Shown: positions 1 through 5,828 of the stretch, piece by piece
Layout of the letters: every line of letters starts with the position of its first letter
Position numbering within the stretch: the first letter of the stretch is position 1
DNA from: Nitrosotalea sp.
GTDB lineage: Archaea > Thermoproteota > Nitrososphaeria > Nitrososphaerales > Nitrosopumilaceae
DNA length: 8,670 bases
Assembly (NCBI GenBank): GCA_031296345.1
Contig: JARLFW010000043.1
Span: 1 to 8,670 of the forward strand
Direction of reading: 5' to 3'
Notes under the pieces: generated by a model
What the model was told of the DNA's origin: nothing
The model's input: only the letters and a program-made list of their open reading frames with translations
Databases searched by the model: none
Position numbers and translations under genes: made by a program

Positions 1-473
1 AGAACAACATCTGCAGAAAATATTCCGCGTTTGTCTACGATTCTTCTTGCACTGTCAAGTTTAGGAATTCTCTTTGAAAATTTAGGTGTAATTCCCAATA
101 TTTCTTTGGCACCATTTTTTTTCAAAACTTGCGCTATGACCTTTTTTCGTTTCTCACTTGCATAAAACAGATTTACCTCAATTTTTGCGCCTGTAACTTT
201 GGATAACTCTACTATCTCTTTTGGACAGAGAGCAGCAATATTGCCATTTACTGATATTACAGGTAATTTAGCCGTGACAAGTGCTCTTGCTGCAGCCTTG
301 ATTGCCTTGTAAGCAGTCTTTGATGTCTTTTCTCCGATGAGGTAATCGAACATCTCGCCCCTTCCATGGGCCAAAAGACCCTCTTCTACAACTAGGCCAT
401 CTCTGAATCCTTGGACAAGCTTTTCTCTGATATACAGGGATGCAGCCCTAGGATGTGTTTTTGGAATTAACAC
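1..473 (-). CDS. 4-phosphopantoate--beta-alanine ligase (archaeal phosphopantothenate synthetase), 3' end missing
   Basis: This is the archaeal CoA-pathway enzyme that joins 4-phosphopantoate to beta-alanine using ATP, giving 4'-phosphopantothenate in the cytoplasm. I translated 157 codons; the frame runs off the window edge, and the family is usually about 250 residues, so roughly the first two thirds is present. Visible family motifs are IPKTHPR (residues 3-9), AHGRGEMFDYLIGE (35-48), SVNGN (74-78), NLFY, and a later LDSARRIV segment. The start is GTG at 473-471. It shares one base with the TAG stop of pantoate kinase, and an in-frame stop lies four codons upstream, so no longer start is possible. 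No promoter is visible between the two genes, so co-transcription and translational coupling with the kinase are likely. The pair catalyses two consecutive steps. Identification rests on motif recognition and is strong. Confidence 0.9.
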   Translation of the reverse strand, partial: MLIPKTHPRAASLYIREKLVQGFRDGLVVEEGLLAHGRGEMFDYLIGEKTSKTAYKAIKAAARALVTAKLPVISVNGNIAALCPKEIVELSKVTGAKIEVNLFYASEKRKKVIAQVLKKNGAKEILGITPKFSKRIPKLDSARRIVDKRGIFSADVV

Positions 474-1357
474 TAGGAGACTCTAACTCCGCTCTTGTCT
501 ATCTCTGTCTTGATTATTATTCCGTCATATTTTTCTAAAATTTTTATCACTTGAGATTCTTTTGTTTTTGGAACTAACGTAAAGATAGTCTCTCCAAACA
601 TTGCAACTCCTGACTTGAATCCATTTTCTGCCAAGTCATTAATTACCTGCTGCATTTGGGATGTAATTACATCAACGTACTTTGCAAACTCAAGTGACAT
701 GTCCAAAAATTGCATCTGATCTCTTGACTTTAGTAATTTTGTAACCATCTTTCCCCCAAGTCCATTTATCTTTGAGAGTTCAGTCTTGATGAACTGTTTT
801 GTTGATATTGGAGAAAAACAAATTACAATTGCAGAATAATCTGTGTGAATCTTTTGTATACTTCCAATTCCTGGAGCCCCATGTTTTGTTCTGATTTCAA
901 ATCCTCCATGATATGATGATAATACAGTTCCAAGTCCTGTCTTGCAGTAAATTTCTGCATTATGTGCAATCTGGCCTATCTTTGTTCTGGATAGATTTGT
1001 CCCAAGTGCTTTGTTTAATGCAAATGCCAAACTTAGTGCAACAGCACCACTTGAGCCAAGACCATAACCCACTGGAATTGTAGTATCATGTTCAATATCT
1101 AAAAAATAATTTCCTTTTACAATTTTAAAAAATTCCTTTACAACAAATTCTGAAACTTGGGTATTATCAGATTTGTAGCCAATAACTGTTATCTTAAATC
1201 CAGGTTTATCAGAGCTTGTTACCTTTACCTTTGTAGTTACACCTTCTTTGATGCAAAATCCTGCACCGATTGAACCCTTTTGCTCAGGCTCTCTTGGCTC
1301 TATTTCTGCTTTGAAAAACCCAGTAATGTGACCTGGCGCAAAGGCTACTGCTTGCAT
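473..1357 (-). CDS. pantoate kinase (GHMP superfamily, archaeal CoA pathway)
   Basis: A 294-residue GHMP-family kinase that phosphorylates pantoate with ATP to 4-phosphopantoate, the archaeal replacement for the bacterial pantothenate kinase route. The N-terminus has the family-typical FAPGHITGFF (residues 6-15). The GHMP ATP-binding loop is PVGYGLGSSGA (95-105), and the pantoate-kinase-like GLGTVLSSYHGGFEIR segment lies at about 141-156, followed by GAPG. The C-terminus ends KSGVRVS, typical of the GHMP C-terminal domain. ATG at 1357 places FAPGH close to the N-terminus as expected. A TATA-like box about 26 bases upstream suggests a leaderless mRNA. The downstream neighbour, overlapping by one base, is the next pathway enzyme, which supports pantoate as substrate over other GHMP substrates such as mevalonate or homoserine. 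Confidence 0.93.
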   Translation of the reverse strand: MQAVAFAPGHITGFFKAEIEPREPEQKGSIGAGFCIKEGVTTKVKVTSSDKPGFKITVIGYKSDNTQVSEFVVKEFFKIVKGNYFLDIEHDTTIPVGYGLGSSGAVALSLAFALNKALGTNLSRTKIGQIAHNAEIYCKTGLGTVLSSYHGGFEIRTKHGAPGIGSIQKIHTDYSAIVICFSPISTKQFIKTELSKINGLGGKMVTKLLKSRDQMQFLDMSLEFAKYVDVITSQMQQVINDLAENGFKSGVAMFGETIFTLVPKTKESQVIKILEKYDGIIIKTEIDKSGVRVS

Positions 1358-1375
1358 GAATAGCTTAAACTAATG

Positions 1376-1389
1376 AAAAAATATAAAAA
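1376..1389 (-). promoter_or_regulatory. TATA-like promoter of the pantoate kinase operon
   Basis: Read on the minus strand this is TTTTTATATTTTTT. Its centre is about 26 bases before the ATG at 1357, the usual archaeal TATA-to-start distance, so the transcript probably begins at or next to the start codon. This is inferred from spacing and base composition only. Confidence 0.5.
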
Positions 1390-1409
1390 TGATCATTAAA
1401 CAATATAAA
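1381..1409 (+). promoter_or_regulatory. TATA-like elements ahead of the AbrB-PhoU gene
   Basis: Two AT-rich TATA-like words lie here, ATATAAAA (1381-1388) and AATATAAA (1402-1409). The first would place a transcription start near 1411, giving a leader of about 9 bases before the TTG at 1420. The second is too close to the start for a normal archaeal promoter. The first overlaps the box of the divergent kinase promoter, so polymerase recruitment in the two directions may compete. Confidence 0.4.
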
Positions 1410-1419
1410 TTAGTATAAA

Positions 1420-2397
1420 TTGACTAAATTTATTCGGCGTCTACAAAGAATAGGAAGCAGCATCTTGGTATCTCTTCCAATAGAGTGGGTTCAAGCAAAT
1501 AAACTTGAAAAAAGTGATGAAGTAGAGATTGAAACCGGAATCAACAGTGTCTCAATTACTCCAACTGGTGGTAGCAGACCCCTAAATGAAGTTGTAATAG
1601 AATATCCCGTTTCAAAACAAGAAAATATCAGTGCTTATGTTACAGGTGCGTATCTAATCGGTTACGATTTAATCAAGATAAAAGGAAAATCATCAATCTC
1701 AGTAGAGGACAGAGAAAAGATTCGAAGATTAATGCGCAGACTTGTTGGAATGGAAATAGTTGAGGAGGATGCATTAAATGTAAATGTACAATTTCTCTTA
1801 GATGCAACAACACTAAGTCCCGATAAAATCCTAAAGAGAATGAGTTCGATTGTTCTTGGAATGTTTCATGATACAATATCATGTCTTATATCTGATGACA
1901 AGTCAGTATTGCAAACAATGTCAAGCAGAGATGATGAAATTGACAGACAGTATTTCTTGCTTGTAAGATTAATTCGAAGTGCAATGGTTGACAAGAAACT
2001 TGCAACTGCACTAAATTTAGGAAATATAGATATTCTTGATTATAGAGTAGCTGCAAACTTGCTAGAGACTGCAGGTGATACAATAATTGAATTAGCACAC
2101 TCTATCTCAGAGTTGCCAATGCCAAAGGCTGATTTGAAAAAACTCTATAATGTTGCAACTGAGATAGAAGATGTTCATGAAAAATCAATTACATCATTTA
2201 TTGAAAACAATAGAAAACTTGCAATTGAGGCAATAACGCTTCATAGAAATTATCAGAAAAAGATCTCAAGTGTTGGCTCAGCACTTGATCCAAAAAAACT
2301 AGGATCAATGCAATTGATAAATCTTGTATTTACATTTGAAAAATTATCTAGATGTTGGGCAGATGTTGCCGATTTGGTAAAACCAGTTTATACTTGA
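1420..2397 (+). CDS. AbrB/SpoVT-type DNA-binding domain fused to PhoU domain, phosphate-uptake-type regulator
   Basis: A 325-residue cytoplasmic protein that probably helps control phosphate uptake. Residues about 4-45 (FIRRLQRIGSSILVSLPIEWV, with a following acidic segment) look like the swapped-hairpin AbrB/MazE DNA-binding fold found at the N-terminus of archaeal PhoU-like proteins. The rest is largely helical. From about residue 120 to the end it resembles two PhoU-type three-helix repeats rich in Asp and Glu (for example DDEIDRQYFLLVRLIRSA and EIEDVHEKSI), where PhoU proteins bind metal clusters. The start is TTG at 1420; an in-frame TAG at 1411-1413 rules out extension, and the next Met would cut off the DNA-binding domain. 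No phosphate transporter gene lies beside it, so its target is inferred from family alone. The last 10 bases overlap the convergent Nudix gene. Confidence 0.85.
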   Translation: MTKFIRRLQRIGSSILVSLPIEWVQANKLEKSDEVEIETGINSVSITPTGGSRPLNEVVIEYPVSKQENISAYVTGAYLIGYDLIKIKGKSSISVEDREKIRRLMRRLVGMEIVEEDALNVNVQFLLDATTLSPDKILKRMSSIVLGMFHDTISCLISDDKSVLQTMSSRDDEIDRQYFLLVRLIRSAMVDKKLATALNLGNIDILDYRVAANLLETAGDTIIELAHSISELPMPKADLKKLYNVATEIEDVHEKSITSFIENNRKLAIEAITLHRNYQKKISSVGSALDPKKLGSMQLINLVFTFEKLSRCWADVADLVKPVYT

Positions 2398-2900
2398 TAT
2401 TTTTTCTTAATTGCATAAGTCAAGACAGCACATATTGTCTTTGAATCGGTAATTTTTCCAGACATTATCATCTTGATTACCTTTTTCAAATCAATCTTGA
2501 CTACAGACATTATCTCATCATGGTCAAGCTGCAAGCTACCTACTTTTTTGATTCCTGATGCCACATAGCAATGGATGATTTCCGTATTGTATCCAATAGA
2601 AGGATAGTACTTGATCAAAGGAGTCATCTTCTTTGCTGTATATCCTGTCTCCTCACGAAGTTCCCTGTGGGCACATTTTAGGGGTTTTTCTCCCTTTTCT
2701 AGTGTTCCAGCAGGAATTTCAAGCACATATCCATGCGGAAATCTATGTTGTCTCACAAGTAGTACTTTACCATCCTCAATGGCAAGTATTGCAGCTGCAC
2801 CTGGATGCTCTATTACCTCTCTTGTAACTTTACGTTTGTTAATGAATAAAGTGTAAAGACTCAGTGAGAGAACTCTTCCTTTGAAGACATTTTTTCTCAT
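2388..2900 (-). CDS. Nudix hydrolase, ADP-ribose pyrophosphatase-like
   Basis: A 170-residue hydrolase that likely cleaves ADP-ribose or a similar nucleoside diphosphate derivative to AMP plus a sugar phosphate in the cytoplasm. The Nudix box is complete and canonical: G65-x5-E71-x7-R79-E80-L81-x-E83-E84-T-G86-Y87, so the magnesium-binding glutamates are present. The N-terminal part (KVTREVIEHPGAAAILA) and the YPSIGYNTE segment after the box resemble ADP-ribose pyrophosphatases. Length is normal for that group. Specificity cannot be settled from sequence; NADH, nucleotide-sugar or other Nudix substrates remain possible. The start is ATG at 2900 with no Shine-Dalgarno. It lies 24 bases after the Lrp-type locus on the same strand, so it may be read from that promoter. 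Its stop overlaps the end of the PhoU-type gene. Confidence 0.88.
   Translation of the reverse strand: MRKNVFKGRVLSLSLYTLFINKRKVTREVIEHPGAAAILAIEDGKVLLVRQHRFPHGYVLEIPAGTLEKGEKPLKCAHRELREETGYTAKKMTPLIKYYPSIGYNTEIIHCYVASGIKKVGSLQLDHDEIMSVVKIDLKKVIKMIMSGKITDSKTICAVLTYAIKKKYQV
2398..2405 (+). terminator. possible U-rich terminator after the AbrB-PhoU gene
   Basis: Six consecutive T residues begin three bases after the TGA stop, within the 3' end of the opposing Nudix gene. Archaeal transcription commonly stops at U-tracts without a hairpin. The tract is short, so this is tentative. Confidence 0.3.
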
Positions 2901-2924
2901 TTTATAAAACTACAAAATAATATG

Positions 2925-3248
2925 TTATGAATGTATCTCAGGCATCAAATGTAATCTCTTTGATTTCTTTGCTTGTACAATTGCATCTCTTGCCCATTTT
3001 TGTGGAAATGTTATACTCTTTGGCATGAATAGATCAACTGACTGAATGTTTTCAATTTCATGTACCTTTTGAGCAAGATCATCCATCTTGTACACATTAT
3101 TTGTATACATGAATAAAACAATCTGGTTCATATGTACAAAGGGTTTTTGTAAAAATGATTCTGAAAATACTTTGTCAAGTTTTACAAGTGTTTTTTTGAT
3201 GTCTCCTTTTACTCCGACTAAAACTGCAAATGGAATAAATTCTCCCAT
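2925..3248 (-). CDS. C-terminal ligand-domain-like (RAM/AsnC-type) part of a split Lrp-family regulator
   Basis: From its first ATG (3248) this frame encodes 107 residues. The predicted strand-helix pattern (FAVLVGVKG, a helix, IVLFMYTNN, a helix, SVDLFMPKSITF) resembles the alpha/beta sandwich ligand domain of Lrp/AsnC proteins. The frame is open for 15 further codons upstream, to 3293, and that stretch (NDEAIQFTLIYNPKN) reads like normal protein leading straight into the domain. It is in the same frame as the Lrp-type gene above it, with only a TAA at 3294-3296 between them. I see no Shine-Dalgarno before the ATG. A TATA-like stretch at about 3261-3272 is too close to serve it. The ORF is therefore better read as the detached end of one longer protein than as an independent gene. 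Whether it is translated at all is uncertain. Confidence 0.55.
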   Translation of the reverse strand: MGEFIPFAVLVGVKGDIKKTLVKLDKVFSESFLQKPFVHMNQIVLFMYTNNVYKMDDLAQKVHEIENIQSVDLFMPKSITFPQKWARDAIVQAKKSKRLHLMPEIHS

Positions 3249-3293
3249 GTTCTTTGGATTATATATTAATGTAAATTGTATTGCTTCATCATT

Positions 3294-3830
3294 TTATAAT
3301 TTCTCAAGTGAACGAGCTATGGTCTTTGTTGAAAAGCCAGATTTTTTTGCAATCTCTTCTATTTTTAATCTTGGGTCTTTGAGCAATATATCTATTATCT
3401 CAATATCTGTCTTTGTCAGATCTGATCTTATCTCTGGATTTTTTGCTTCAAATATACTAAGTACTCTAACATCGCGTAACAAGTTTTGTGCAAGTTCCAT
3501 CTTTTGTGCAGGTTCTTCTTTTACTACAATACTACAAACAGTAATTCCGCCAATACATGGAACAACATAAAAAGGTTCTCCGACTAATCTTATTTGGTCT
3601 AAAATATGGTCCATCTCTTTTCCAACTACTACAAAATACAAAACACTATACCCTAAAACAGGTGGTTCAATTTTCAATGCAAACTCTTCAATTATTTTAT
3701 TTTGAATCATTTTTTGTATTCTTGATTTTACGGCAACACCTGAGATACCAATCTCACTACCTATCTGACGATCTGGTTTTCTACAATTATTGAGCAAATG
3801 TGTGAGAATTTGTATATCTAATTTGTCCAT
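3294..3830 (-). CDS. Lrp/AsnC-family transcriptional regulator, ended early by an in-frame stop
   Basis: A 178-residue protein. Residues 1-48 (MDKLDIQILTHLLNN... DRQIGSEIGISGVAVKSRIQKM) form an AsnC-type helix-turn-helix. Residues about 58-130 (GYSVLYFVVVG through VRVLSIFEA) look like a RAM-type ligand domain. Residues about 138-178 (LTKTDIEIIDILL... IEEIAKKSGFSTKTIARSLEKL) form a second helix-turn-helix. The protein stops immediately after this second DNA-binding helix, an odd end because the domain normally continues into a ligand domain; that domain lies downstream in the same frame. As it stands the first HTH-RAM half could still be functional. Classical Lrp proteins of about 150 residues bind DNA as dimers or octamers and sense amino acids. 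Target and effector here are unknown. The divergent neighbour, an ABC export operon, is a possible target. Confidence 0.8.
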   Translation of the reverse strand: MDKLDIQILTHLLNNCRKPDRQIGSEIGISGVAVKSRIQKMIQNKIIEEFALKIEPPVLGYSVLYFVVVGKEMDHILDQIRLVGEPFYVVPCIGGITVCSIVVKEEPAQKMELAQNLLRDVRVLSIFEAKNPEIRSDLTKTDIEIIDILLKDPRLKIEEIAKKSGFSTKTIARSLEKL

Positions 3831-3847
3831 TTCTTATAGTGATACCT

Positions 3848-3860
3848 CATTAATTATATC
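3848..3860. promoter_or_regulatory. shared TATA-like element between the Lrp-type gene and the ABC operon
   Basis: The 54-base gap between the divergent starts (3830 and 3885) holds ATTAATTATATC, which reads as TATA-like on both strands. Its centre near 3856 is about 26 bases from the minus-strand ATG and about 29 from the plus-strand ATG, so leaderless transcripts in both directions could be driven from the same spot. A second run, TATATATAA at 3876-3884, abuts the plus start and is too close to serve it. Control by the Lrp-type protein is plausible but not shown. Confidence 0.45.
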
Positions 3861-3884
3861 AAAATAAACATCTTGTATATATAA

Positions 3885-5141
3885 ATGTCTGATATAGTGC
3901 TAAATCCATCATATAACATTAAATATCAGACTAATTATGATCGTCTATTGGATTACAGGGCACAAATAGGTATTAGGTTCATCACTAGGCGTAAAGGCAG
4001 CCTTATTGCAGCAAGTCTAGCAGTTGCTATTGCAATACTTGTAGTTCAAGTAAATTCTGTGATCTTTCAAGGATTGTATGATGCAATAGTTCGTGATCAG
4101 ATTAACTATCGATTTGGACATGTTTACATCACAAGACAAGAGGACTTTATCACAAGATCTGACTTTATGTTGATTAACTGGCTTGAAAGAATTCCATATG
4201 TCCAAGCTGCTGCTCCAAGAATTGATTCTACTGCCTCAGTTAATGCAACAATAAATGGTCAGATCATACATGATTACCAAGTACCTGTGATTGGTGTTGA
4301 TCCGGTTCTAGATAGAGCAGCTTCTACAATGGCTCAAACTGTAGGAGACGGTCAATATGTCTCATTTAGAAATTCAGCAGTATTGGGAGCAATTGTAGAT
4401 AGGGATCTTGGATATCCACAAGTGGGAGATACAATCAAACTGAAATTCAAAGATCAATATGGTAATGATATTCTACGAAGATTAACAATAGTTGGAATAA
4501 CTGCAACTGCAGGTTCAGTAGGTCTTGATAATAGTGTTATAATGAATATTGATACACTACGTGAAATAATAGCTAGACCACATCAAACACAATCAATTAT
4601 TGTTAGACTAAATGACCCAACAAAAGATGCTGATGTAAAGGCTTTGTTTCTTAGTGCATTTCCATCTAATGCAGATAAATTCAAGGCACAAACAATAGAA
4701 GAGTCAGCAGAGACAACACTACGTGGTTTTAGATCAGGTATTGCTCTAATTAATCTGGTTGGATATTTTGGTATGATGTCATCGGCATTTGCAGTTGTAA
4801 CTATACAAATGATGCAGGTAACAAGTAAGACACGTGACATTGGTGTAATGAGAGCAATCGGAGCAAAAAGAAAAGATGTACTACTGGTATTCATATTTCA
4901 AGGAATGGTAATAGGTGCAATAGGTGCGGGACTTGGAACTGTTATGGGTGTAACATATACTGCATACGCAAAAGAAACTCACATGCAATTTCAGGGAAGC
5001 TTGCCCTTGGAGGTCAAGTACAATTGGGCAAGTATAGTGCAAACAGACATTATGGCGTTTGCACTTGCTATTATAGCATCAATCTATCCCGCATACAAGG
5101 CTACAAAATTAGAACCAGTGGAGGCCATGAGAGTTGGCTGA
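3885..5141 (+). CDS. ABC transporter permease, FtsX/MacB-type
   Basis: A 418-residue membrane subunit of a type VII (MacB/LolCDE-like) ABC system. A cytoplasmic N-terminus of about 37 residues leads to TM1 (about 38-61). A large extracytoplasmic domain follows (about 62-280), with MacB-type periplasmic core features such as IIHDYQVPVIGVDP and NSAVLGAIVDRDLG. Three more TM segments lie at about 287-311, 332-357 and 384-404. The RDIGVMRAIGAKRKDV loop (317-332) and the C-terminal YPAYKATKLEPVEAMR are hallmarks of FtsX-domain permeases that couple to the ATPase. These systems usually do mechanical work on envelope substrates instead of moving solutes through a channel. The ATPase gene overlaps its end by 8 bases, and a secreted protein follows. 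Only one permease gene is present, so a homodimer is likely. The start is ATG at 3885. Confidence 0.92.
   Translation: MSDIVLNPSYNIKYQTNYDRLLDYRAQIGIRFITRRKGSLIAASLAVAIAILVVQVNSVIFQGLYDAIVRDQINYRFGHVYITRQEDFITRSDFMLINWLERIPYVQAAAPRIDSTASVNATINGQIIHDYQVPVIGVDPVLDRAASTMAQTVGDGQYVSFRNSAVLGAIVDRDLGYPQVGDTIKLKFKDQYGNDILRRLTIVGITATAGSVGLDNSVIMNIDTLREIIARPHQTQSIIVRLNDPTKDADVKALFLSAFPSNADKFKAQTIEESAETTLRGFRSGIALINLVGYFGMMSSAFAVVTIQMMQVTSKTRDIGVMRAIGAKRKDVLLVFIFQGMVIGAIGAGLGTVMGVTYTAYAKETHMQFQGSLPLEVKYNWASIVQTDIMAFALAIIASIYPAYKATKLEPVEAMRVG
5120..5124 (+). promoter_or_regulatory. Shine-Dalgarno GGAGG for the ABC ATPase
   Basis: A perfect GGAGG inside the permease coding end, nine bases before TTG at 5134. 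It decides the start of the ATPase gene, because an in-frame TGA (5128-5130) lies just upstream and no ATG or GTG is near. It indicates coupled translation of the overlapping pair. Confidence 0.7.
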
Positions 5142-5817
5142 TTATGTACTAGAAGTAAAAAATGTCGATAAGGTCTATGGTCAAGGAGATACTGAAGTGT
5201 ATGCCTTACGAAATCTATCATTTAGCGTAAAACGAGGAGAATTCATGCTAATTGTTGGAAGTTCAGGTTCTGGAAAATCTACTCTACTTAACATGATTGG
5301 GTTACTTGACAGACCAACCAGAGGTAAGGTGATAATTGACGGAATTGACACATCTGCACTTAACGATAACCAACTGTCCTCATTTCGAAATTCAAAACTT
5401 GGATTCATATTCCAATTTTCAAATCTCTTGTCAGATCTTACTGTTCTTGAAAACGTAACATTACCAAGAAAGATTCAAGGTACAATGCAAAATGCTATAG
5501 AAGAATCAAAGACATTGCTCAAAACAGTAGGACTTGAAAGTCAGATGCACAAATTTGGAAACCAGATATCTGGTGGACAAGCTCAAAGAGTAGCAATTAC
5601 AAGAGCTCTTGTAAACAAACCAGCCATTGTTTTAGCAGATGAACCAACAGGAAACTTGGATTCAGTATCAGCAGAGACTACCATACAGTTACTAAAGTCC
5701 TTGAATCGTAAACTATACCAGACTTTTATTATTGTAACACACGACCGTCATCAATTTGGCGAAGTGGATAAAGTAGTAACAATAAAAGATGGTAGAATTG
5801 TCAAAGAAGAAATGTAG
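5134..5817 (+). CDS. ABC transporter ATP-binding protein, LolD/MacB-type
   Basis: A 227-residue cytoplasmic ATPase that energises the adjacent FtsX/MacB-like permease. All ABC motifs are intact: Walker A GSSGSGKST (42-50), Q-loop Gln94 in FIFQFSNLL, signature ISGGQAQR (145-152), Walker B IVLADE with catalytic Glu170, D-loop NLDS, and switch His203 in VTHDR. Length and the PTGNLDS sequence match the LolD/MacB/FtsE-like group. The start is TTG at 5134, backed by a well-placed GGAGG and by agreement with the usual N-terminus of the family (residues 4-15 before the Y-loop region). It overlaps the permease stop by 8 bases and is followed 11 bases later by the secreted protein gene, so the three form an operon. 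Confidence 0.94.
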   Translation: MADYVLEVKNVDKVYGQGDTEVYALRNLSFSVKRGEFMLIVGSSGSGKSTLLNMIGLLDRPTRGKVIIDGIDTSALNDNQLSSFRNSKLGFIFQFSNLLSDLTVLENVTLPRKIQGTMQNAIEESKTLLKTVGLESQMHKFGNQISGGQAQRVAITRALVNKPAIVLADEPTGNLDSVSAETTIQLLKSLNRKLYQTFIIVTHDRHQFGEVDKVVTIKDGRIVKEEM

Positions 5818-5828
5818 GCAAGTTTGAC

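Larger units (their letters stand above)
2925..3830 (-). pseudogene. tandem Lrp-type regulator (HTH-RAM-HTH-RAM) interrupted by one TAA
   Basis: This entry is an alternative reading of the two preceding CDS entries as one gene. The span is 302 codons in a single frame, with only one internal stop (TAA at 3294-3296). Ignoring it gives a 301-residue protein with two successive Lrp-like units. The 15 codons after the stop are open and protein-like, and the domain order is completed exactly. That pattern fits a recent nonsense mutation, a base-call error, or stop readthrough. It does not fit two separately evolved genes, since the second lacks its own initiation signals. From memory, tandem Lrp-like proteins of about 300 residues occur in related archaea, but I could not check this. 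Confidence 0.6.

Noticed and set aside
1673..2098. Two short minus-strand frames opposite the AbrB-PhoU gene
   Set aside because: Both are antisense to a well-supported gene; their Leu/Gln/His-rich composition is typical of reverse-strand shadows.
2611..2856. Two plus-strand frames opposite the Nudix gene
   Set aside because: They lie over the intact Nudix box on the other strand and show no coding features of their own.
3261..3272. TATA-like run ahead of the C-terminal Lrp-fragment ORF as its own promoter
   Set aside because: A start about 26 bases downstream would fall after the ATG at 3248, so it could not produce a transcript containing that start codon.
3294..3296. TAA decoded as a special amino acid (selenocysteine or pyrrolysine type)
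   Set aside because: Those use TGA and TAG respectively, and no recoding hairpin was seen. Mutation, sequence error or simple readthrough are better explanations.
3088..3570. 160-codon open frame on the plus strand, opposite the Lrp-type locus
   Set aside because: It is antisense to clearly Lrp-like coding sequence, its translation is low-complexity Ser/Phe/Ile-rich without a recognisable domain, and no promoter or Shine-Dalgarno precedes it.
3876..3884. TATATATAA directly before the permease ATG as its TATA box
   Set aside because: It touches the start codon; transcription would begin inside the gene. The element at 3848-3860 is better spaced.
4583..4894. 103-codon open frame on the minus strand inside the permease gene
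   Set aside because: It is a shadow of a confidently identified FtsX-type permease, with no initiation signals and no family resemblance.
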